Assembly (NCBI GenBank): GCA_002402325.1
Contig: DHFQ01000144.1
Location: forward strand, 1-32,568
DNA: 32,568 nt
From: Candidatus Aminicenantes bacterium UBA4820
Lineage (GTDB): Bacteria > Acidobacteriota > UBA4820
Reading direction: 5' to 3'
A program made the translations under genes and the position numbers. The notes under the pieces were generated by a model that saw only the letters and a list, made by a program, of their open reading frames with translations, was not told the origin of the DNA and made no database searches. Position 1 is the stretch's first letter, and every line of letters begins with the position of its first letter. Below are positions 25,159 to 32,568 of this stretch, in pieces.

Positions 25159-27816
25159 CTATTTACCACAACATTTTTTATATTTTTTGCCTGATCCACA
25201 GGGACAAGGGTCGTTCCTGCCTACCTTGTTTGATTTGTTTATAACAGTTTTTCCCTTTTTTTCTTCCCCTTTATCGGGAGCGGAATAGGAAAACTGCCTT
25301 TCTTTTCTTTCAACCTTTTTCTCTTCTCTCATAACTTGAGGCTCAAGAAGCATCAAGTATCTCGCTATTTCCTCTTCAATCCTATCAAGCATTGATTCAA
25401 AAGCGATGTACGCTTCCTTCTTATATTCAACGAGCGGATCTCGTTGCCCATACGCTCTAAGCCCTATCCCCTCTTTTAAATGATCCATCGTTAAGAGATT
25501 GTCTTTCCACTGGTTGTCAATCACCTGAAGCATCACAAGTTTTTCATACTCCCTCATAAGTTCCATTCCGAGCCGATTCTCTTTCTCCTTATATTTTTTC
25601 TCAATTTGTTCTTTAAGTCTTAATTCAAGTTCTGAAGAGGAGTTGATATTAAACTCAGAAACCAGTTTGTCATAATCTATTCCAAAGTAGTGTCTTACCT
25701 GCTGTCTTAAAGCATCCTGATTCCATCCATCCCTTGGAGTCGATGGAGGAGCATTCTCTTCAGAAATCCATATAACAAGATTTTCAACATTCTCCATCAA
25801 ATATTCCCTTAAGTTTTCACCCTTTAAAATTTTCTTTCTTAAGGAATAAATTGTCTCTCTCTGCTTGTTCATCACATCGTCGTAATCAAGAAGGTGCTTT
25901 CTTATTTCAAAGTTTCTTGCCTCAACTGACTTTTGAGCCCTTTCAATAGATTTTGATATTATCGGATGAACTATTGGAACTCCACTTTCCATTCCAACTC
26001 TTCCCATCATATTTTTCAATCTATCTCCGCCAAAAAGTCTCATTAAATCATCTTCCAATGAGAGGAAAAATCTTGATGAACCGGGATCGCCCTGCCTCCC
26101 TGACCTTCCCCTTAACTGGTTGTCAACCCTTCTTGATTCATGCCTTTCGGTGCCAACAATATGAAGCCCTCCTAAGGAAACAACTTCTTTATGTTCTTTG
26201 TCATAAATCTCTCTGAAATGGGCTAACTGTTTTGCGTATTCTTCTTTTTGAGTTTCAGGGTCTGCTTTAGTTCTTGCAAGCCCTTCAGGGTTTCCTCCAA
26301 GTAAAATATCCGTTCCTCTACCAGCCATATTTGTCGCTATTGTTACAGCCCCTTTTCTTCCCGCCTGAGCGACGATCTCAGCCTCCTTTGCGTGATATTT
26401 TGCATTCAAGACGACATGGGGGACCCCTCTTCTTTTTAGAAGCCCGCTCATTTTCTCACTTTTTTCAATTGATACAGTTCCCACAAGAACTGGCTGTTCC
26501 TTTTTATGTTTTTCATCAATTTCGTCCGCTACTGCTTCCCACTTCTCCTCTTCGGTTCTATAGACGACATCGGGATGGTCAATTCTTATCATAGGTTTGT
26601 TTGTGGGAATTACCACAACATCAAGTTTGTAAATTTTATCAAACTCCTCCGCTTCAGTATCCGCTGTTCCCGTCATTCCTGCAAGTTTTTTGTAAAGTCT
26701 GAAATAGTTCTGGAAGGTAATTGTTGCAAGGGTCTGGTTTTCCTGCTGAATTTTAACTCCCTCTTTTGCCTCAATTGCCTGATGAAGTCCGTCTGACCAC
26801 CTTCTTCCAGGCATAACCCTTCCTGTGAATTCATCAACTATCAGGACTTCTCCCTCTTGAATCATATAATCAACATCTTTATGATAAAGTTTATGGGCTA
26901 TCAATGCTTGCTGAAGACAGTGTAAAATCTCAATGTTTGCAGGGTCGTAAAGGTTGTCAAGTTTAAGAAGTTTTTCGCACTTTGCTATTCCCTCTTCCGT
27001 TAATGTAGCATTTTTCTGCTTTTCATCAACGGTGTAATCTTTTTCGTTTTGAAGCATCGGAATAATTGTGTTTGCGGTGTAATATTTATCAATCCTTTCT
27101 TCTGAAGGGCCTGAAATTATCAGCGGGGTTCTCGCCTCATCAATCAAAATTGAGTCAACCTCATCAACGAGTGCAAAGTGGTGTTCTCTTTGAACCATAT
27201 CCTCAAGACGATACTTCATATTGTCCCTTAAATAGTCAAATCCGAACTCGTTGTTCTGTCCATAAGTTACATCGCAGTTATACTCTCTTTGTCTTTCTTC
27301 ATTGTCCATATCTTGCTGGATGCACCCAACACTCATTCCAAGAAATTTATAAACTTTTCCCATCCATTCTGAGTCTCTCTTTGCGAGGTAGTCATTGACA
27401 GTTACGATATGAACGCCCTTACCAAGAAGTGCATTCAAATAAACAGGCATTGTTGCGACAAGTGTTTTTCCTTCACCGGTCTTCATTTCTGCAATCTTTC
27501 CCTGATGAAGGACAATACCTCCGATTATTTGCACATCGTAGTGCCTTAAGCCAAGAGTTCTCAAAGAGGCTTCCCTCACAACGGCAAAAGCCTCAGGAAG
27601 AATCAGATTTAGCACATCATTTTCAGACATTCCCTTATCAATAGATTCCTCTATTCTTTTCTTAAACTCGTTTGTTTTGTCTTTTAATTGCTCATCGCTT
27701 AACTTTCTCATCTGCGGTTCAAACTTCGTTACTTCATAAACATAAGGTTGTATAGCCTTTATATCTTTTTCATATTTTGTGCCAAAAATAGTTGTAAGTA
27801 TCTTGTTAAAAACCAT
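25159..27816 (-). CDS. secA: Protein translocase ATPase SecA
   Basis: An 885-residue SecA, the motor that drives preproteins through SecYEG. Walker A is 'MKTGEGKT' (residues 111-118). Other signatures are 'VHIVTVNDYLAKRD', 'YGQNNEFGFDYLRDNM', 'LVDEVDSILIDEARTPLIIS', 'TGTADTEAEEF', 'TNMAGRGTDI' and 'RRVDNQLRGRSGRQGDPGSS'. The C-terminus has the zinc-binding, SecB-docking motif 'DPCPCGSGKKYKKCC'. I chose ATG at 27816, which follows AAAGGAG with a 5-base spacer, over an in-frame TTG five codons earlier that lies within the ribosome site. It is divergent from the ppiD-like gene, and the DUF5916 gene follows it. All motifs are intact and the length is normal. Confidence 0.97.
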   Translation of the reverse strand: MVFNKILTTIFGTKYEKDIKAIQPYVYEVTKFEPQMRKLSDEQLKDKTNEFKKRIEESIDKGMSENDVLNLILPEAFAVVREASLRTLGLRHYDVQIIGGIVLHQGKIAEMKTGEGKTLVATMPVYLNALLGKGVHIVTVNDYLAKRDSEWMGKVYKFLGMSVGCIQQDMDNEERQREYNCDVTYGQNNEFGFDYLRDNMKYRLEDMVQREHHFALVDEVDSILIDEARTPLIISGPSEERIDKYYTANTIIPMLQNEKDYTVDEKQKNATLTEEGIAKCEKLLKLDNLYDPANIEILHCLQQALIAHKLYHKDVDYMIQEGEVLIVDEFTGRVMPGRRWSDGLHQAIEAKEGVKIQQENQTLATITFQNYFRLYKKLAGMTGTADTEAEEFDKIYKLDVVVIPTNKPMIRIDHPDVVYRTEEEKWEAVADEIDEKHKKEQPVLVGTVSIEKSEKMSGLLKRRGVPHVVLNAKYHAKEAEIVAQAGRKGAVTIATNMAGRGTDILLGGNPEGLARTKADPETQKEEYAKQLAHFREIYDKEHKEVVSLGGLHIVGTERHESRRVDNQLRGRSGRQGDPGSSRFFLSLEDDLMRLFGGDRLKNMMGRVGMESGVPIVHPIISKSIERAQKSVEARNFEIRKHLLDYDDVMNKQRETIYSLRKKILKGENLREYLMENVENLVIWISEENAPPSTPRDGWNQDALRQQVRHYFGIDYDKLVSEFNINSSSELELRLKEQIEKKYKEKENRLGMELMREYEKLVMLQVIDNQWKDNLLTMDHLKEGIGLRAYGQRDPLVEYKKEAYIAFESMLDRIEEEIARYLMLLEPQVMREEKKVERKERQFSYSAPDKGEEKKGKTVINKSNKVGRNDPCPCGSGKKYKKCCGK

Positions 27817-27843
27817 TAAAACTCCTTTCAATCATTTTAGCAT

Positions 27844-27849
27844 ATTATA
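27844..27849 (-). promoter_or_regulatory. Candidate -10 box for secA
   Basis: A perfect TATAAT on the minus strand (27849-27844), 28 bases before the secA ATG. No good -35 lies at the proper distance, so this is a partial promoter call. Confidence 0.35.
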
Positions 27850-27905
27850 AATCTTCAAAAAATGGAAGAGCAGCAGTAGCCCCAAAATCCGCCATTGAAA
27901 ATTGC

Positions 27906-27932
27906 AAATTGTAAATTGCAAAATACAAATTG
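27906..27932. repeat. Short direct repeats AAATTG
   Basis: AAATTG occurs at 27906, 27913 and 27927, embedded in alternating TTGCAA/TTGTAA units. This is a low-complexity stretch at the edge of the element described next. Confidence 0.5.
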
Positions 27933-27977
27933 TCATTCTGAACATTTCTTCATTGCTGTAGCCCTTAAAGAATCTCC
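27932..27977. repeat. Possible interspersed repeat (GTCATTCTGA ... AAGAATCTCC)
   Basis: A 46-base segment begins GTCATTCTGA and ends AAGAATCTCC. On the other strand the ends read GGAGATTCTT and TCAGAATGAC. These ends match from memory a widespread small bacterial palindromic repeat, here with a diverged centre. Whether more copies exist in the genome cannot be seen. Confidence 0.4.
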
Positions 27978-28100
27978 ACTAATGTATAAAGAGAGGTGTC
28001 TTTCAAAAATCACAATTATTCAAGAAAGGAGGCATAATTTAGCCAGATATGAAGTAAAAACGGTAGTTTAATTTTAGGTCTAACAATTTCATCAAAAAAT
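27978..28100. other. Non-coding stretch between secA and ppiD-like gene
   Basis: No open frame of significance. An isolated AAAGGAGG (28025-28032) looks like a ribosome site, but the next ATG (28049) opens a two-codon frame only. It may be the remnant of a lost small gene or chance. Confidence 0.35.
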
Positions 28101-28172
28101 CAAGCCTAAAACCCTCTTTCACCACCCTACCCAAAATCAATGTCGGATTTTGGGGGTCAACGAGAGGGCTTG
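28101..28172. repeat. Nested inverted repeat upstream of ppiD-like gene
   Basis: The inner arms CCCAAAATC (28130-28138) and GATTTTGGG (28146-28154) are perfectly complementary with a 7-base loop. Outer arms CCCTCT (28112-28117) and AGAGGG (28163-28168) add to it. CAAGCC (28101-28106) could alternatively pair with GGCTTG (28167-28172). No T-run follows on the plus strand, so it is not a standard terminator. Confidence 0.6.
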
Positions 28173-28198
28173 CTCAAAAATCAAAAAAAGGCTAAAAT
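28170..28198 (+). promoter_or_regulatory. Candidate promoter for ppiD-nagZ-GGDEF operon
   Basis: TTGCTC (28170-28175), a 17-base spacer and TAAAAT (28193-28198) lie just after the inverted repeat, about 27 bases before the ppiD-like start. The -10 is good and the -35 weak. The start codon ATG at 28225 has GGAGG seven bases upstream. Confidence 0.4.
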
Positions 28199-28224
28199 AG
28201 TAGTTCTTTTTTGGAGGTTAAGTT

Positions 28225-29847
28225 ATGAACATTATGAAACTTATGCGCAGTTCCAAATGGCTTTATTTACTTCTCTGGCTTGTAATACTTTCCTTCATCA
28301 TCTGGATTTTTGCTTATTATGGTGGTGGTGGCAGGGCGGTTGGAAACAATCTAACTGAAGATTTTATAGTCAAAGTTGGAGGGAGAAAACTTCCCGCAAA
28401 GACTTTGAACCTTGCTATGCAAATGCAAAGGGAACAGATTAGAAATTACCTTGGTGAGCAATATGTTGAACAGTTTATGAAGGATGCTCACAAAAATATA
28501 ACTTCGGGTTTTGTTGACTCCTTAATAATAGAAGACATAGCGGATAAGATGGGTGTAGGGGTTAAGGATTATGAAATCGCTGACAGGATTGAAAAAATGT
28601 ATCAATTCACAGACCCAAAAATTCAATATCCTTTGATGCTTCAGAGCAGAGGTGTATCAGAGCAAGACTTTGAGGCACTGATGAGAATATCTCTAACAAG
28701 AGAAAAACTGACAAATCTCATCTCTCAAAGATATGTTATGGATGAAAATGAAGCAAGAAAATTGTATAACGAGGAAAATACCAAATTCAAAGCAAAAATA
28801 ATTTTTGCAAGAAATACCATTTTTACCAAAGAGGTTGGAGAAATCCCTGAATCTTCAGTAAGAGAACTTTATGAAAAAGAGAAATCAAACCTTCAATTGC
28901 CAGAAAGAAGAAGCCTCAAGTACATTATGGTTGCAATGCCTGTGTTAAGGAACTCAATGGAAGTGTCGGAAGAAGAAATGAAAAACTACTATGAAACAAA
29001 CAAAACAAGATTCGGTGAAAAGCCTTTTGAACAGGTGAAAAATCAGGTGAGAAATATGCTTCTTTTTTCAGATAAAAAATATCAGGAAAAGGCTAAAGAG
29101 TTACTTGATGTTGCCACACAGGAACTTGAGAAGGCAAGTAGTGAAGAAGAACTAAAAGCCTTTGCTGACAAATACAAATTGAAGATCGAGACAGTAGAAA
29201 AAATGTCTTTTGATAACGCAAAGCCACCTTTTATGACTGAAAATGAGGTAAAAGAGGAAATCTTTAAGGCTGAAAAAGGCAAATGGAGTAAAGCCTACAA
29301 AATGCAGGTTGGATCTGTGAAATTTTATATTACAGACATAGAACCTCCAAGACCTGCAACCTATGATGATGTTAAAGATGAACTCAAAACAACGATAAGA
29401 AATGAAAAACTAAAAGAGATAGCGAAAAGAAAAATTGAGGAATTAAAATCAACATTTAAGGATCCCATAACCTTTGAAGAAGCGGCAAAGAAGTTAAATT
29501 TCTCTGTTCAGGATAGTTCTGAAATTTCGCTCAATGATGCCCTTCCACTCATCGGGAAAGATAAAGACATTTCAACAAAAATTTTTGAGAGTCAGTTGAA
29601 TGAACTTTCAGGACCTTTTGAAACAAAAGATGGATATGCCCTTGCTATTCTTTTAGAAAAAAAACCTGCGGATATGGAGAAATTCAAGGCTGAAAAGGAG
29701 GATTACATCAATCAAAAAGCAAGGCAAAAGGCTGATGAATACATAACTGAAGTCGTATCTATAAAAAGGCAGGAACTTGAGGAAAAGAAAAAAATTAAAA
29801 TAAATTATGAGTATCTAAAACAGTATGAGCCTACAAAAGAGGGTTAG
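28225..29847 (+). CDS. PpiD/SurA-like membrane-anchored periplasmic chaperone
   Basis: A 540-residue protein with a short basic N-terminus, one membrane helix (about residues 12-32), and a long periplasmic domain. After the helix, 'FIVKVGGRKLPAKTLNLAMQMQREQ' is the SurA_N/PpiD N-terminal chaperone signature, with more helical pairs following and 'DENEARKLYNEENTKFKAKIIF' further on. The usual parvulin prolyl-isomerase block ('RARHIL...GGDLGFF') is not found; the chain passes from 'MKNYYETNKTRFGEKPFEQVKNQ' into other helices, and ends with a charged, coiled-coil-like tail. I infer a holdase at the Sec translocon exit, fitting the divergent secA. The ribosome site GGAGG is seven bases before the ATG. 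It overlaps the next gene by 23 bases. Confidence 0.82.
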   Translation: MNIMKLMRSSKWLYLLLWLVILSFIIWIFAYYGGGGRAVGNNLTEDFIVKVGGRKLPAKTLNLAMQMQREQIRNYLGEQYVEQFMKDAHKNITSGFVDSLIIEDIADKMGVGVKDYEIADRIEKMYQFTDPKIQYPLMLQSRGVSEQDFEALMRISLTREKLTNLISQRYVMDENEARKLYNEENTKFKAKIIFARNTIFTKEVGEIPESSVRELYEKEKSNLQLPERRSLKYIMVAMPVLRNSMEVSEEEMKNYYETNKTRFGEKPFEQVKNQVRNMLLFSDKKYQEKAKELLDVATQELEKASSEEELKAFADKYKLKIETVEKMSFDNAKPPFMTENEVKEEIFKAEKGKWSKAYKMQVGSVKFYITDIEPPRPATYDDVKDELKTTIRNEKLKEIAKRKIEELKSTFKDPITFEEAAKKLNFSVQDSSEISLNDALPLIGKDKDISTKIFESQLNELSGPFETKDGYALAILLEKKPADMEKFKAEKEDYINQKARQKADEYITEVVSIKRQELEEKKKIKINYEYLKQYEPTKEG

Positions 29848-30805
29848 TCTCTTTCTTCTTTTACTTGCCATTTCTTTTTTGTGCAAGAGTGAAGTCAAAG
29901 ACTATCCAGTTGAACTTCAAATCATCTTTTCTCCCTGTCCCTGCGGAAATAAGGTATTCTTATTTTCAAAAGATGGTAGAAATCAGACCCTCGACCTTCA
30001 AGATATTGCACCAAACTGTAACCTTGTCGCTGTAACACCAGTCATAATGCCTGTATGCTTCAAAGAAAAAATTTATCTTTTTGACGAGAAAGGATTTTTA
30101 TATTCACTATCAGGAGATGGGCTCTCAAAAATAAAAGAGTTTCAAGAAAAGATATTGAATATCCATTCCATAAAAGATAATCTCTTTCTCGTTTTTAAAA
30201 GCAAGGTTGTAACTCTTGAAGGAAAGGAGTTTCTTCTTCCCTTTGAAGCGACAACTTCTTTTATAGACAAAGGATTAATTTTTATTTTTTCTAAGACGGG
30301 CTTTGTTTCTTTTGATGGTGAAAATATTTCTACCCCGATACCCTTTGAAGGAGAGGATGTTGAAGGAATCGTTTTACAAAAAAATAACTTTGTAATCGCA
30401 AAAAAAGGGACACTTTATTTTCTCAACAAACGGGGCAAAATAAGAAGAAGGTTTATCATAAGATCGACTGCTATTTCTTTAATATCTTTTGATGAAAATT
30501 TCATCCTCGCATCAAAGGACCATTTTATAAGAGTGTTTGATAAAAGAGGAAATGTTAAATGGCAGTGCAGAATTGATGGAGTCCCGACAAATATTATTGA
30601 AACTCCAAAAGGTTTTGCGGGAGCGATTCAAAATGGAAAAAAGGTTTTTATCTTAGATAAAAACAAAGGTTTAGAAATTTTCTCTTACACAATAAAGTCG
30701 GGAGAAATCATCTCTCCTCTAACTTCAAATGATGGGAAACTTTTTTTCTATTCTCTTTCAGAAAATTTGGAACCTCTCCTTTACATCGTTGACCCTGATA
30801 AATGA
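29825..30805 (+). CDS. Exported beta-propeller-like protein, 326 aa, unknown function
   Basis: An N-terminal hydrophobic signal (about residues 6-19) directs export. 'SFLC' near residue 20 resembles a lipobox, but Leu at -1 is atypical, so lipidation is doubtful. The mature chain is a series of short blades such as 'KIYLFDEKGFLYSL', 'GLIFIFSKTGFVSFDG', 'GTLYFLNKRGKIRRR' and 'HFIRVFDKRGNVKWQCR', which suggests a PQQ/WD-like propeller. Early cysteines ('FSPCPCGN', 'APNCNLV', 'MPVCFK') could form disulfides. The ATG lies inside the ppiD-like gene (23-base overlap) with no good ribosome site, so coupled translation is likely. The stop overlaps nagZ by 4 bases. It has the same flavour as the lipoprotein at 11902-13065, but I see no clear homology between them. 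Confidence 0.75.
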   Translation: MSLQKRVSLFLLLLAISFLCKSEVKDYPVELQIIFSPCPCGNKVFLFSKDGRNQTLDLQDIAPNCNLVAVTPVIMPVCFKEKIYLFDEKGFLYSLSGDGLSKIKEFQEKILNIHSIKDNLFLVFKSKVVTLEGKEFLLPFEATTSFIDKGLIFIFSKTGFVSFDGENISTPIPFEGEDVEGIVLQKNNFVIAKKGTLYFLNKRGKIRRRFIIRSTAISLISFDENFILASKDHFIRVFDKRGNVKWQCRIDGVPTNIIETPKGFAGAIQNGKKVFILDKNKGLEIFSYTIKSGEIISPLTSNDGKLFFYSLSENLEPLLYIVDPDK

Positions 30806-31674
30806 ATTTAAAAACAACTCCACTATGGGTTACTATTGATGAATTTTCCCCTTCAAATAGACTTGAAAATTTTCTTTCAGAAGTGAAGCCTTTTGGTGTC
30901 ATTCTTTTTAGCAGGCATTTAAAAACAGAGCAACAGACCGCTGATTTAATCTCATTTATAAAAAGTCTCCCCTTCAAACCGCTCGTGGGAATTGATCAGG
31001 AAGGGGGAAGGGTTAGCAGACTCTCATCTTTAGGGTACGATTTTAAAGGTGCATCTGAAATGGATGAAAACCCCAAAAAAGTAAGAGAAACCGCTTTAAA
31101 AATGGGCGAAGTTCTATCAAAACTTGGTTTTGATGTCAATTTTGCACCCGTCGTTGATCTTGGTCCTGTGCTTCCCGAAACAGGGCTTGAGGGAAGGATT
31201 TACTCAAATGACGAAAAAATCGTTACTGAATGCGCCGTCGCTTTTCTTGAAGCTATGAATGATTTTGGTATAAAGGGTTGTCTTAAACATTTTCCCGGGC
31301 TTGGAGGGTCAAGGGTTGATAGCCATAAAGATTTACCATTTATTGCGTGTGAAGATATAGAGAGACATCTTTATCCCTACAAGAAGATACAGACTGATTT
31401 TACGATGGTTGCCCATTGCAGTTACTCATTTTTGAAAGATGAAAAACCTTCATCTATAAACAAAGAGGTTTATGACATTTTGAAAGAAATTGGTTGTTGT
31501 GATACGATTGTTACCGATGACCTCAAAATGGGTGCTTTAAGAAATTATGGCGATATTGAGGAGGTAACAAAATTGGCGTTGAAAGAAGGAAGCAATATTG
31601 CAATGGTTATCTGTAGTGGAGATGAAACTTTGAAAATTGTAAGGAACATCAGGAATGGAAAAGAAAAAATATAA
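30802..31674 (+). CDS. nagZ: Beta-N-acetylhexosaminidase (GH3, NagZ-like)
   Basis: A 290-residue glycoside hydrolase family 3 enzyme without signal peptide, so cytoplasmic. NagZ removes N-acetylglucosamine from anhydro-muropeptides during cell-wall recycling. Signatures: 'VGIDQEGGRVSRL' (near residue 62), 'NFAPVVDLGP', 'KGCLKHFPGLGGS', the Asp-His pair Asp173/His175 in 'RVDSHKDLPF' that serves as general acid/base in NagZ enzymes, and the nucleophile aspartate in 'VTDDLKMGA' (239/240). It is at the short end for the family (usually ~330-350), but all motifs are in place. The ATG overlaps the preceding stop (ATGA). It fits with pbpC and the M23 peptidase as the recycling side of wall metabolism. 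Confidence 0.92.
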   Translation: MNLKTTPLWVTIDEFSPSNRLENFLSEVKPFGVILFSRHLKTEQQTADLISFIKSLPFKPLVGIDQEGGRVSRLSSLGYDFKGASEMDENPKKVRETALKMGEVLSKLGFDVNFAPVVDLGPVLPETGLEGRIYSNDEKIVTECAVAFLEAMNDFGIKGCLKHFPGLGGSRVDSHKDLPFIACEDIERHLYPYKKIQTDFTMVAHCSYSFLKDEKPSSINKEVYDILKEIGCCDTIVTDDLKMGALRNYGDIEEVTKLALKEGSNIAMVICSGDETLKIVRNIRNGKEKI

Positions 31675-32568
31675 AATACTCATCATTGACGATTCCCGCT
31701 CTTTGAGAATGGAGATAAAAGAGGTTCTTGAAAAAGAAGGAATAGAGGCTGAATTTTTTGAGGCAAGTAACGGTGCTGAAGGTTTTAAGATTTTTTTAAA
31801 TCAGGCAATCGATCTCGTTTTTTGCGATTTGCTGATGCCTCAAATTGATGGGGCTAAATTTTTACAATTGAGGGCTTCAAAGCCAGAATTGACGGAAATC
31901 CCTGTATTGATGCTCACAGCAGTTGCTGATGTTGAACAAAAAATAAAAATATTTGCTCTTGGTGCAAGCGATTACATAACAAAGCCATTTCACCCCGGGG
32001 AATTGGTAGCAAGGGCAAAGGCTCATCTGACAATCAAAGACCTTCAGGACAATTTAAGAAAAAGCAATTTACTCCTTAGAGAACTTTCAACAACAGATAG
32101 TTTGACAAAAATTTACAATAGAAGACATTTTTTGGAACTTGCATCAAAAGAATTTGAAAGGTCAACAAGGATGGGGCTTCAAATGTCTCTTTTAATCGTT
32201 GATATTGACCATTTCAAGAAGATCAACGATACTTACGGGCATCAGGCGGGAGACGATGTTCTTGTAAATGTTTGTAAAACCATAAAAGGTTCTTTAAGAG
32301 ATTATGATGTTTTTGGAAGGTATGGCGGAGACGAACTTGTAGTTTTCTTCCCTCAAACTGATTTAGCACAGGCATTGAAAGTCTCAGAAAGACTTGCAAA
32401 AAATGTGGAAAAGTTAACTCTTGAGTCCATAGAAAAAAGGAAAATAACACTTAGCGGTGGGATTGCGACAAAAGGTTCAAACCACATTGATATTGAAGGT
32501 CTTTTAAAGGATTCCGATGATGCCCTCTATCAGGCAAAACAAGAGGGTAGAGCAAGAATTGTTGCATT
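31655..32568 (+). CDS. Response regulator with GGDEF diguanylate cyclase domain (3' end outside window)
   Basis: Open to the last base, 304 complete codons. It starts at ATG 31655 inside the end of nagZ (20-base overlap), with AAGGA nine bases upstream. The receiver domain (about residues 6-125) has the acidic pair in 'LIIDDSRS', the phospho-acceptor aspartate in 'LVFCDLLMP', Thr in 'LMLTAV' and Lys in 'YITKPF'. After a short helical linker the GGDEF domain begins at 'STTDSLTKIYNRRHFLEL', with 'IVDIDHFKKINDTYGHQAGDDVL' for metal and substrate and the active site 'RYGGDELVV' (Leu for Phe, tolerated). An I-site RDYD lies five residues before GGDEL, so product inhibition is likely. PleD/WspR-like: it makes c-di-GMP on phosphorylation. 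No partner kinase is in the window. Confidence 0.93.
   Translation, partial: MEKKKYKILIIDDSRSLRMEIKEVLEKEGIEAEFFEASNGAEGFKIFLNQAIDLVFCDLLMPQIDGAKFLQLRASKPELTEIPVLMLTAVADVEQKIKIFALGASDYITKPFHPGELVARAKAHLTIKDLQDNLRKSNLLLRELSTTDSLTKIYNRRHFLELASKEFERSTRMGLQMSLLIVDIDHFKKINDTYGHQAGDDVLVNVCKTIKGSLRDYDVFGRYGGDELVVFFPQTDLAQALKVSERLAKNVEKLTLESIEKRKITLSGGIATKGSNHIDIEGLLKDSDDALYQAKQEGRARIVA

Noticed and set aside
27817..27831. TTG start for SecA five codons upstream
   Set aside because: The extra codons are the Shine-Dalgarno of the ATG at 27816.
28140..28358. 72-codon frame across the ppiD-like start
   Set aside because: It runs through the hairpin and overlaps the ppiD-like gene in another frame; the product is low-complexity and unlike a protein.

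Overview
The window is a gene-dense, AT-rich stretch of chromosome from a Gram-negative bacterium. Outer-membrane traits are a DUF5916-type beta-barrel, a periplasmic alpha-2-macroglobulin paired with PBP1C, a lipoprotein, and a periplasmic folding factor. Housekeeping genes (secA, gltX, rel, galU, selA) show ordinary chromosome rather than a plasmid or prophage. No integrase, transposase, CRISPR array, rRNA or tRNA was seen. selA implies that the host makes selenocysteine, which suits an anaerobe. The phylum cannot be fixed from sequence alone.

Layout. (1) At 1-789 is the 3' part of a secreted lamin-tail-domain protein, convergent with the next block. (2) From 16949 down to 793 on the minus strand lie nine tightly packed genes, probably one operon: a degenerate GspE/PilB-like ATPase, a HAD phosphatase, selA, a lipoprotein, galU, an M23 peptidase, a 113-residue unknown, a 1925-residue thioester alpha-2-macroglobulin, and pbpC. 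Five junctions are 4-base stop/start overlaps. (3) Divergent from it is rel, a bifunctional (p)ppGpp synthetase/hydrolase. The space between holds a perfect 8+8 dyad overlapping a strong sigma70-type promoter. (4) Convergent with rel, on the minus strand, are secA, a DUF5916 barrel protein, a leukotriene-A4-hydrolase-like M1 aminopeptidase and gltX. (5) After about 400 non-coding bases with repeats and hairpins, a plus-strand operon holds a PpiD/SurA-like membrane-anchored chaperone, a beta-propeller-like exported protein, nagZ, and a response regulator with a GGDEF domain that runs off the end.

Themes. Most of the window concerns the envelope: peptidoglycan synthesis (pbpC), cutting (M23) and recycling (nagZ), protease trapping (A2M), UDP-glucose supply (galU), export (secA) and periplasmic folding. 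Second messengers appear twice: (p)ppGpp (rel), and c-di-GMP (the GGDEF protein, plus a MshEN-like domain in the degenerate ATPase).

The points most worth checking are the GspE/PilB relative that has lost all four catalytic motifs while keeping its cysteine clusters; the rel start, where promoter, ribosome site and reading frame disagree; the dyad between the divergent promoters; and the uncharacterised 113-residue gene coupled to the alpha-2-macroglobulin.
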